From: Gammaproteobacteria bacterium
GTDB taxonomy: Bacteria; Pseudomonadota; Gammaproteobacteria; Steroidobacterales; Steroidobacteraceae
DNA length: 64,000 nucleotides
Reading direction: 5' to 3'
Assembly: GCA_025350055.1 (NCBI GenBank)
Contig: JANXYK010000008.1
Location: 1 to 64,000 of the forward strand
Shown: in pieces, positions 8,789 to 15,704 of the stretch
Layout: every line of letters starts with the position of its first letter
Numbering within the stretch: position 1 is the stretch's first letter
Translations under genes and position numbers: made by a program
Notes under the pieces: generated by a model
The model's database searches: none
Seen by the model: the letters and a program-made list of their open reading frames with translations, nothing else
Told to the model about the DNA's origin: nothing

Positions 8789-9463
8789 ATGCTGATGTTG
8801 TTGTTGGAAGATGATGCGGCACTGAGCGAAGGTCTGGCGGATCTGTTGCGCCAGTCAGGCCACGAGTTGGTGGCCAGCAACGATGGGCGCGAGGCACTGC
8901 TGCAGCTGCAGGAGCGCGACTTCGATCTGTGCATCCTGGATCTGGGCCTGCCGGGCATGGATGGCCTGGAAGTTCTACGCGCGCTCCGCAACCGTCGGCG
9001 CAGCGTACCGGTGCTGGTCATCACCGCGCGCGACAGTCTGGCTGAGAAGATCGCTGGCCTGGACTCAGGCGCCGACGACTATCTGGTTAAGCCCTTCGAG
9101 CTGGCGGAGTTCGAGGCACGAGTGCGTGCGCTGATGCGCCGGCAGCGGGTGGATCGCGGTAATGTGATTCATGTAGGTGCCTTGAGTTTCGTGCCGGGGG
9201 AACCGGTGGCCATGCTGAAAGGTCAGCCGTTGGAACTTGGCGCCAGCGATCTGCTGCTGCTCGAACTGCTGACGCAACCGGCGGGCCGCATCGTCAGCAA
9301 GGAGCGCATTGCCGGCCGCATGGAGCGCAACGGGTCACGACCCTCCGACTCTGCCATCGAGGTGGCGGTACACCGCCTGCGCCGTAAGCTATCGTCGGCT
9401 GGGTTGGTGATACGCGCGCTGCGTGGTTTCGGGTACCTGCTGGAAGCGCATGTCGAAGACTGA
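8789..9463 (+). CDS. OmpR/PhoB-family response regulator
   Basis: A 224-residue two-domain regulator. The receiver has the acidic pair EDD at the N-terminus, the phosphoacceptor Asp in LCILDLGLPGMDG and the Lys in YLVKPFE. The C-terminal winged helix ends with SAIEVAVHRLRRKLSSAG and RALRGFGYLLE. The sequence is closest in style to QseB/PmrA/CopR-like regulators. It is divergent from the metal pump operon and overlaps the downstream histidine kinase gene, so it very likely controls the pump through the 8718-8788 region. Confidence 0.92.
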   Translation: MLMLLLEDDAALSEGLADLLRQSGHELVASNDGREALLQLQERDFDLCILDLGLPGMDGLEVLRALRNRRRSVPVLVITARDSLAEKIAGLDSGADDYLVKPFELAEFEARVRALMRRQRVDRGNVIHVGALSFVPGEPVAMLKGQPLELGASDLLLLELLTQPAGRIVSKERIAGRMERNGSRPSDSAIEVAVHRLRRKLSSAGLVIRALRGFGYLLEAHVED

Positions 9464-10838
9464 GCAATCACTGCGCTCGCGGCTGGTATTGCGCTTCGGA
9501 ATCGCCCTGGCGTTGCTGTTGTTGCTAGATGGACTGGCCTGTTACTACACGGCCCTGCATTTCGCCAACCTGGTCTACGACCGCTGGCTGATCGATTCGA
9601 CCCGCTCGCTGGCGCGTGCAGTGCGCGTCGACGCGGGCGCAGTGCGATTCAACTTGCCACCCAATGCCATCGAGGTGTTTCGCTTCGATGCCGTGGACAC
9701 CACTTATTTTCGCATTAGCGCCAAACACCAGGGCACCGTGGGCGGTGATGAGCGCCTCCCACGACTGCCGATGGCGCAAGATGCGGGACCGCAGGTCGCC
9801 AATGCCGAGTTCCTGGGCCATCCCATCCGGTTGGTAGCTTGGCGAACGACGGTTCCTGGTGTCCTGGATCCGGTGGAAATCGAGGTTGCAGAGACGTTGC
9901 TGAAACGCTCGACGCTGACGCGGGAGATCCTGCTAGTCATGGTGGCACCGCAGATTGCACTGGCGGCGTTCGCTTTGCTGCTTTCCTGGTTGAGCGCCGC
10001 GCGTGGGTTGAAACCATTGACCGACCTGGCCGACGAACTGGCGGCACGCGATCCGCACAACCTGGCGCCGGTATCGGAATCCGGTCGCCCCTACGAGGCG
10101 CGGGTGCTAGTGCAGCGATTGAACGACCTGTTGGGTCGCATCAGTCATGCCTTCGATGCCCAGCAGCGTTTCGTCGCCGATGCGGCACACCAGATTCGAA
10201 CGCCGTTGGCAGCCATCACTCTGCATGCCGAGCGCGCGGCACGCGCGGTTGACGCCGAGGCTGCGCGCGCGGCGCATCAGGCACTCCACGCAGCGGTACA
10301 GCGGGCGGCGCGACTGAGCAAGCAGCTGCTCACACTGGCGCGCAGCGCGCCCGACGCCGCGGCGCTGGAGGCATTTGCGCCTGTCGATCTCACGGCGTTG
10401 ACGCGGCAGGTGGGTGAAGGGTGGATTGCCATCGCACTGGAACGCAATATCGATTTCGGACTCGCCGTGCCGGATGCGCCGCTTTGGGTAATGGGCAACG
10501 AGCGTCTGCTCGGTGAAATGCTGGGTAACCTGATCGACAATGCGCTGTGCTATACGCCGCGAGAGGGCACGGTCACCGTGAGCGTGCAGTTGGTTACCGA
10601 CGGACAGCGGATCGAAGTGGCAATTGAGGACAACGGTCATGGAATTCCGGCCAATGAACGATTGCGGGTGTTGGAGCGATTCCATCGGGTGCCTGGAACC
10701 GCCGGCGGCGGTGCCGGACTCGGACTGGCAATCGTGGCCGCCATTGCCCGCGCGCACGCTACGACAGTCACGATTGCGGATGGCGCGCTCGGTCGCGGCA
10801 TTCGGGTCAGTGTAAGTCTCGCCGCAAGCTCCCGGTAA
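9450..10838 (+). CDS. Sensor histidine kinase (QseC/TctE type)
   Basis: A 462-residue membrane kinase using the ATG at 9450, which overlaps the regulator's 3' end by 14 bp. A GTG at 9423 would add nine residues. There is a TM helix near the N-terminus (FGIALALLLLLDGLACYY), a periplasmic sensor of the 2CSK_N type, and a second TM at APQIALAAFALLLSWLS. HAMP and HisKA follow, with the phospho-His in AAHQIRTPLAAI. The HATPase boxes are LIDNALCY, EDNGHGIP and GGAGLGLAIV. It should sense a periplasmic signal, plausibly metal, and phosphorylate the adjacent OmpR-type protein. Confidence 0.92.
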   Translation: MSKTEQSLRSRLVLRFGIALALLLLLDGLACYYTALHFANLVYDRWLIDSTRSLARAVRVDAGAVRFNLPPNAIEVFRFDAVDTTYFRISAKHQGTVGGDERLPRLPMAQDAGPQVANAEFLGHPIRLVAWRTTVPGVLDPVEIEVAETLLKRSTLTREILLVMVAPQIALAAFALLLSWLSAARGLKPLTDLADELAARDPHNLAPVSESGRPYEARVLVQRLNDLLGRISHAFDAQQRFVADAAHQIRTPLAAITLHAERAARAVDAEAARAAHQALHAAVQRAARLSKQLLTLARSAPDAAALEAFAPVDLTALTRQVGEGWIAIALERNIDFGLAVPDAPLWVMGNERLLGEMLGNLIDNALCYTPREGTVTVSVQLVTDGQRIEVAIEDNGHGIPANERLRVLERFHRVPGTAGGGAGLGLAIVAAIARAHATTVTIADGALGRGIRVSVSLAASSR

Positions 10839-10911
10839 GGTTGAACCTGCAAACCGTAAGCAATATCTGCGCTGGCCGCTGCTGGCAGCGGCTGCGGGCT
10901 CTGCGCGATAC

Positions 10912-11193
10912 CTACGGTTTTTTGCAGAGTATCAGCGCCGCTGGGCATTGCCGACGCCAGCGCAGATCGCGCCGCTTTTTATGGATCCGCAATTGCTGCT
11001 CCAGCCCGCGCATCGCATTCACGCCCAGCAGTTCAGCATTCGTGAGCAGGCATTCGAGCAGTTCGAGGAATTCCGCGACCACCTGGCTGTGTGGCACGGA
11101 GCCGAGCCCATCGGCATAGCGTTGCAACAACGGCTTGAGCAACTCTGCATCAGTGCATCCGTTGGCAGTCGGCGTGACAGGTGCAGCAGTCAT
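10912..11193 (-). pseudogene. Truncated paralogue of the STAS/SpoIIAA-like protein at 43708-44304 (C-terminal half)
   Basis: The frame encodes ELLKPLLQRYADGLGSVPH, SQVVAEFLELLECLL and NAELLGVNAMRGLEQQL, nearly the same as the C-terminal third of the 198-residue protein encoded at 43708-44304. By eye, about 86% of 165 bases match (10991-11155 against 43742-43906). The N-terminal STAS-like domain is missing upstream of the ATG at 11193, and the stop codon used by the full copy is lost, so the frame runs into unrelated codons. It is probably a decaying duplicate. A short functional helical protein cannot be excluded. Confidence 0.6.
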
Positions 11194-11495
11194 CGCGATC
11201 GGTTGCGTAGGTGTCGCGGCTTGCTCCCGCGTGCCAGCGCCCGCAAGTCCATATACTGGCTGCGCAGCATGGCGATACAGGCCGTATATTTCGCAGAGAA
11301 CGGGGAAATCGTCATCAATCGCGGTACACCGTGGCGCGGCAGGTAGCCGGCGGGTCCATCTGACGCTCTACATCGGGTCATTGGGAATCGCGCGATTTTG
11401 AATCGGCACGAAGACCCGGGTCAGGTGTTGACTGAGGTCGTAATCAGCGGTCCCGAACGTGCACCGGACCCTCGGCGCACCGACCGGGGATGCTT

Positions 11496-11524
11496 TTGAC
11501 AATGTAGCGCCCAGTGGCTACAAT
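11496..11524 (+). promoter_or_regulatory. Sigma-70 promoter of the Phd/VapC pair
   Basis: A perfect -35 box TTGACA lies at 11496-11501 and TACAAT at 11519-11524, with an ideal 17-bp spacer. The start point would fall at about 11531-11532, at or one base before the antitoxin ATG. No ribosome binding site is visible upstream of this ATG, which fits a leaderless transcript. Confidence 0.75.
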
Positions 11525-11531
11525 CAGCGAC

Positions 11532-11831
11532 ATGAAAACCGTCGGCGTCCGTGACCTCAAGAACAAACTGAGCGAATACCTCCGCCGCGTGCGACTGGGC
11601 GAGAGCGTCCTGGTCACCGATCGGGGAGAAGTCGTGGCTGAGCTCCTGCCACCCGGGCAAGGGCAGGGCGATCCGTCGGTGCCGGCGGGACTCCAGGCGC
11701 TGGCTAAACGGGGCCTCCTGACCCTGGGTGCTCCGGCCGCGGCGGACCTGTACCCGGCGCTGCGGAGAAAACAAGGCGAGCGTCGGCGGAGCGTCGCCCA
11801 ATTGCTCGACCAGGAGCGCGGCACTCGGTGA
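11532..11831 (+). CDS. Phd/YefM-type antitoxin
   Basis: A 99-residue protein beginning MKTVGVRDLKNKLSEYLRR, VRLGESVLVTDRGEVVAEL, the conserved Phd/YefM DNA-binding N-terminus. The C-terminal tail (ADLYPALRRKQGERRRSVAQLLDQER) would wrap the toxin. The ATG at 11532 is preferred over the GTG at 11514 because the family begins at MKTV and the promoter -10 box lies between the two. The stop overlaps the GTG start of the PIN toxin gene by 4 bp. It neutralises the toxin and probably autorepresses the operon. Confidence 0.85.
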   Translation: MKTVGVRDLKNKLSEYLRRVRLGESVLVTDRGEVVAELLPPGQGQGDPSVPAGLQALAKRGLLTLGAPAAADLYPALRRKQGERRRSVAQLLDQERGTR

Positions 11832-12253
11832 AAGTCTACGCGGAGTCGAGTGCGGTACTGGCGTGGCTCCTGGACGAGCCGACCGCACCCGCGGTGCGCC
11901 GCCTGCTCGGCGAGGCCGAAGTCATTGTCGCTTCCGACCTAACGCTGATCGAATGCGATCGAGTATTGCTGCGGGCGGTGGCACTCAAGGAGCTGACCGA
12001 AGCAGAAGCCGCCGACCGTCGAGCGCACCTCATCACGGCTGCTGCTCATTGGCAAATTCTGCGGATTGCCGGAGAAATAGTCGATCGCGCGCGTCAGCCG
12101 TTTCCCGGTGAACCGATTCGGACACTCAATGCCATCCACCTCGCATCGCTTCTCGTTGCGCGTGCCGCGGTCGTCGGCCTACGGCTACTGAGCCTCGACG
12201 AACGCGTGCGCCAGGCCGCGAAAGGGCTGGGCGTCGCGGTCGAGCCTGCCTGA
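11828..12253 (+). CDS. vapC: PIN-domain toxin (VapC family)
   Basis: A 141-residue PIN-domain protein starting at GTG 11828, translationally coupled to the antitoxin. Acidic residues expected for the metal centre are seen in YAESSAVLAWLLDE (Glu at position 5 in place of the more usual Asp), SDLTLIECDRVL, LNAIHLASLL and LLSLDERV. The family cleaves tRNA or rRNA. The YAESSAV start is the form found in the VapC subgroup paired with Phd-type antitoxins. Together with the preceding gene it is a complete type II system. Confidence 0.85.
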   Translation: MKVYAESSAVLAWLLDEPTAPAVRRLLGEAEVIVASDLTLIECDRVLLRAVALKELTEAEAADRRAHLITAAAHWQILRIAGEIVDRARQPFPGEPIRTLNAIHLASLLVARAAVVGLRLLSLDERVRQAAKGLGVAVEPA

Positions 12254-12534
12254 GTATTGCTGGTGAAAGGCGGCGCGCGGCGACAATAGGTCGTTGTTTT
12301 ATAGATGCTCAGAGACGACGGCGACGATCGGCCGGCATCCGGCTACTTATTGCAAATCCGGCGGTTGCCGTCGAGGTGAGTCCGGAGAGTCCAGTTACAG
12401 ACTGTGAACTTGACGGCCGAGCCTACGGAGGCACTTGAAGTGCGACTTCAATCGCGACAATGGCTGGGACGTGATACGTCGCGCAGGGTGGGGTGAGGAA
12501 CTCGCGGCGTGAGAGCCTGATCATGCGAGGCCGA
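12254..12534. other. Intergenic stretch between convergent vapC and rluE
   Basis: About 280 bases with no convincing frame, promoter or strong hairpin. The short reverse frame near 12423-12614 overlaps rluE and has no family features. Confidence 0.5.
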
Positions 12535-13092
12535 TTATAGTCTGCTCCACGGCGTATCCGGCGCAATTTCCCGCCAGGCTCCCAATGGCAATCCCGCCAC
12601 GCTGAGCTTGCCAATGGCGGCGCGTATCAGTCTGAGCGTAGGAAAGCCCACTTTCGCCGTCATGCGCCGAACCTGGCGATTCTTGCCCTCGCGTAAGGTG
12701 AGTTCGATCCAGGCAGTCGGAATTTGTGCGCGATGGCGAATCGGCGGATCGCGCGGCCACAGGCCCTGAGGTTCCGCAATCAGCTTTGCATCCGCGACCT
12801 GCGTGGTGAAATCGCCGAGATTCACGCCATCCTGAAGCTGCTTTAGCGCCGCTGGCGCCGGAATACCCTCCACTTGCGCCCAATACACCTTCGCGAGCTT
12901 CTGCCTGGGCTCAGCGATGCGCGCCTGCAGTGCGCCATCGTCGGTCAGTAGCAGCAGGCCTTCGCTGTCGGTATCCAGCCGGCCAGCAGGATAGACAGCC
13001 GGGACATCGATGTAGTCCGCCAGCGTCTTGCGACCCGGTTCCGGGGTGAATTTGCAGGCTACGCCAAACGGCTTGTTGAAGGCGATGAGCAC
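12535..13092 (-). CDS. rluE: 23S rRNA pseudouridine synthase RluE-type
   Basis: A 185-residue protein of the RsuA/RluB/E/F family without an S4 domain, which fits RluE (pseudouridine 2457 of 23S rRNA in E. coli). It starts LIAFNKPFGVACKF and has the catalytic motif AGRLDTDSEGLLLLT with Asp40. It continues with KVYWAQVEG and the C-terminal LREGKNRQVRRMTAKVGFPTLRL block. The length is typical. It sits 11 bp downstream of the radical SAM gene on the same strand and may be co-transcribed, though no functional link is evident. Confidence 0.92.
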   Translation of the reverse strand: MLIAFNKPFGVACKFTPEPGRKTLADYIDVPAVYPAGRLDTDSEGLLLLTDDGALQARIAEPRQKLAKVYWAQVEGIPAPAALKQLQDGVNLGDFTTQVADAKLIAEPQGLWPRDPPIRHRAQIPTAWIELTLREGKNRQVRRMTAKVGFPTLRLIRAAIGKLSVAGLPLGAWREIAPDTPWSRL

Positions 13093-13103
13093 CTGCGCGC
13101 CGC

Positions 13104-15050
13104 TCAGGCCAGCGCGCGTTCGATCAGGTTCGGCGCCACTGTCGTGCGTGGCACGCTGTGCTTCGCCCGGCGGCTCGCACTACGCTTGCCGCCCGCGCGC
13201 CGGACACTTGCCTCGGGCTCAAACCACCCGCGTACGTCGCGATCGAGGCCGACGCCGTGCATGTAGTTGTACAGTGCCTTCTTGAGCGCCAGGCCGAACT
13301 GGTCGTGATCGATACCGGTGTGGTCCGTGAAATTGATGTCGTTGTTGGCGAAGCTGGCGTGCGGTGGCGGCGACAGCGTCACACCGTACTGCTCCGGATG
13401 CTTGCCGACCGGCGAGTGCACAGTGCAGGTGAAGCGGTGGAAAAAGCCCGACTGTATGCAGCCGGCTGAGAACAACTGGCGCACATATTCCAGTGCGTCG
13501 ACGGTGTCCTGCACGGTCTGCGTAGGGAAGCCGTACATCAGGTAGGCATGCACGAGGATGCCCGCGTCGGAGAACGCGCGCGTGACCCGGGCTACCTGTT
13601 CGATCGACACGCCTTTCTTCATGAGCTTGAGCAGGCGATCCGATGCCACTTCCAGTCCACCAGTTACCGCAATGCAGCCGCTGTCGGCCAGCAGCTGACA
13701 CAGCCCGGTATTGAACGATTTCTCGAAGCGGATGTTGCCCCACCACGATATTTCCAGCTGCCGTTGCAGCAGAGTGTTCGCGAGTGATTTGAGTGCCTTG
13801 GGTGGCGCGGCTTCATCCACGAAGTGGAAGCCCGTCTGTCCCGTCTCGCGCACCAGGGTTTCGATGCGATCGACCAGCACATCGGTAGCCGCGAGGTCGT
13901 AGCGGGAGATGTAGTCGAGGTTCACGTCGCAGAAGCTGCACTTCTTCCAGTAGCAGCCGTGTGCGACTGTCAACTTGTTCCAGCGCCCATCCGACCACAA
14001 TCGGTGCATCGGGTTAAGCATGTCGAGCAGCGAGAGGTAGTCGTCGAGCGGCAGGCCGGCGTACGTAGGCGTACCGCTGTCGGAGAAGGCGATGTCCGGC
14101 TCCGGGAAATCGATGTAGTGACGCTCGCGTGTATAAGTGCGGACCAGCCGATCGAGCGGCCGTTTGCCTTGCAGGTGCTCGATCAGTGCCAGCAGTGGGC
14201 GCTCGCCCGCGTCGAGCGTGATGAAGTTGAAATAGTTGAACACACGCGGCTCATCCAGCGCGCGCAGTTCGGTATTGCAATAGCCGCCGCCCAGCACCGT
14301 CACCACGGCGGCGTTCACCTGCTTGATGGATTGCGCAATACGGAAAGCACCGTACACGTTGCCCGGAAATGGGGCGGTGATGAGCACCAGGGTCGGCTGA
14401 TGCTGCGCCAGCGCCTTGAGCGCGAGGTCGTGCAGATAGCTGTCTACGAGGCCCTGCGGCCCCTGGAGCGCTGCGTGCAGCTGATCGAAGCTTGGCTGGC
14501 TCGCCGCCAGCGATTCGGCGTAGCGCACGAAGCCGAAGCGCGGATCGATGGCATCGCGAATGACGTCCGCGAGATCATAAAGAAACAGCGTGGCAACGTG
14601 CTTGGCACGATCCTGCAATCCCAGTGCGCCGAAAGCCCAGTCCAGCGGATCGACTTCGCCTCGCGCGCCGTCGATGTAACTCTCGAGCGTAGTGAAGCGC
14701 GGTCCTTCTGGCAGGAACTGCCTCGAAGCAATACGGTATGCCAGGCTCGGATCGCGGCCTTGCAGGAAGCGGATGGCTGGCGAGATCGTCGCGCGGTAGG
14801 TGTCGATGTGATTGGCGAAAAAGCGCGTCGACGCTGTGTGCTGCTTGCGGGGCAGGGCGCAAACCGGTGCATGAATGGCCTGCAAGCCCTCCGGCGACAG
14901 CAGCCTCAGCGCAAGGCCGATCGACAGATCCGCCTGGTTGGCCTCGAGCCCGCGCGATCGCAGGAATCCGGTGAGATAGGCCGTGGCAGGATACGGCGTA
15001 TTGAGCTGCGTCATCGGCGGAATGATCGAGAGGATGCGTATATCGGCCAT
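13104..15050 (-). CDS. B12-binding-type radical SAM enzyme
   Basis: A 648-residue protein. The ATG at 15050 is chosen because it opens with the B12-binding-like strand MADIRILSIIPPMTQLNTP, while the longer open frame upstream overlaps the divergent hydroxylase gene. The N-terminal half has a Rossmann-like region (LITAPFPGNVYGAFRIAQ, VTVLGGGYCN). The radical SAM core begins at KLTVAHGCYWKKCSFC, a C-x4-C-x2-C cluster motif, followed by FHFVDEAAP and GGLEVASDRLLKLMKKG, GILVHAYLMYGFPTQT. No DxHxxG cobalamin motif is visible. Substrate unknown. It is divergent (39-bp gap) from an Asp/Asn beta-hydroxylase, close to a TonB receptor and a TPR-sulfotransferase, which suggests a shared modification pathway. 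Confidence 0.85.
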   Translation of the reverse strand: MADIRILSIIPPMTQLNTPYPATAYLTGFLRSRGLEANQADLSIGLALRLLSPEGLQAIHAPVCALPRKQHTASTRFFANHIDTYRATISPAIRFLQGRDPSLAYRIASRQFLPEGPRFTTLESYIDGARGEVDPLDWAFGALGLQDRAKHVATLFLYDLADVIRDAIDPRFGFVRYAESLAASQPSFDQLHAALQGPQGLVDSYLHDLALKALAQHQPTLVLITAPFPGNVYGAFRIAQSIKQVNAAVVTVLGGGYCNTELRALDEPRVFNYFNFITLDAGERPLLALIEHLQGKRPLDRLVRTYTRERHYIDFPEPDIAFSDSGTPTYAGLPLDDYLSLLDMLNPMHRLWSDGRWNKLTVAHGCYWKKCSFCDVNLDYISRYDLAATDVLVDRIETLVRETGQTGFHFVDEAAPPKALKSLANTLLQRQLEISWWGNIRFEKSFNTGLCQLLADSGCIAVTGGLEVASDRLLKLMKKGVSIEQVARVTRAFSDAGILVHAYLMYGFPTQTVQDTVDALEYVRQLFSAGCIQSGFFHRFTCTVHSPVGKHPEQYGVTLSPPPHASFANNDINFTDHTGIDHDQFGLALKKALYNYMHGVGLDRDVRGWFEPEASVRRAGGKRSASRRAKHSVPRTTVAPNLIERALA

Positions 15051-15089
15051 GTTTTGCAGTATATCGCCGACCTTGGCTATATTTGAGCC

Positions 15090-15662
15090 ATGGATATCCC
15101 ACAGCGCGTGCTCTGCCATGGCAAGGTCGATGCCGCCCCGCTGGCGGCCGCCATCGCCGCGCAGGACGATTCGGCGTGGTTCGAGGACCAGCAGCGCCAG
15201 AAGGACTATGAGGTCCATCGTCTGACGCAATCGATCGTCTTGCTGTTTGCCGAAGTCGATCCCTGGCCGCGCATCGATGTGCGGCGCGAGGCGGGCTGGA
15301 ACCGCCTGGCCGACGTGGCCGTCCCGCTCATGGACCAGATCATCGCCCGCTGGTACCCGCCGGGAGGGCGCATCATCCGCGCCGTGGCCGCCAAGCTCGT
15401 GGCCGGCGGCAAGATCGATCCGCATCGAGATGCGCATCCCTCCTTTGCCGTGGGTCACAGGATCCACGTGCCCATCACCACCAATGAGCGGGTGCGCTTT
15501 ACTGTCGATGGCAGGCCATTCAAATTCGAGGTCGGGCAGGCCTATGAGATCAACAACCGGCTGATGCACAGCGTCATCAACAAGGGTGCAAACGATCGCA
15601 TCCACTTCATCTTCGACTATGTGCCTGCAGACAAGGAGCCTGTGCCCACTACCCAAGGATAA
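15090..15662 (+). CDS. Aspartyl/asparaginyl beta-hydroxylase-domain protein
   Basis: A 190-residue single-domain protein of the non-haem iron, 2-oxoglutarate type. The facial triad is visible as HRD (His112, Asp114) in KIDPHRDAHPSF and His160 in NNRLMHSVINKG. The Arg in NDRIHFIFDY is the likely 2-oxoglutarate ligand. Family members hydroxylate Asp/Asn side chains of proteins or peptides, or free substrates. There is no signal peptide, so it acts in the cytosol. It is divergent from the radical SAM gene and 42 bp upstream of a TonB receptor on the same strand. Substrate unknown. Confidence 0.85.
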   Translation: MDIPQRVLCHGKVDAAPLAAAIAAQDDSAWFEDQQRQKDYEVHRLTQSIVLLFAEVDPWPRIDVRREAGWNRLADVAVPLMDQIIARWYPPGGRIIRAVAAKLVAGGKIDPHRDAHPSFAVGHRIHVPITTNERVRFTVDGRPFKFEVGQAYEINNRLMHSVINKGANDRIHFIFDYVPADKEPVPTTQG

Positions 15663-15704
15663 TGCGAACGCTTATTATCCTTAAGTAATCAGGGGGGATA
15701 TGGC

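Noticed and set aside
13824-15086. 420-codon forward frame opposite the radical SAM gene
   Set aside because: Its translation is low-complexity and without motifs, while the reverse frame has a full radical SAM enzyme. It is an antisense shadow in high-GC DNA.
15051-15656. Upstream extension of the radical SAM frame to 15656 (850 codons)
   Set aside because: The extra 200 codons lie antisense to the Asp/Asn hydroxylase, which has its complete catalytic triad. The B12-binding-like start at 15050 fits the family.
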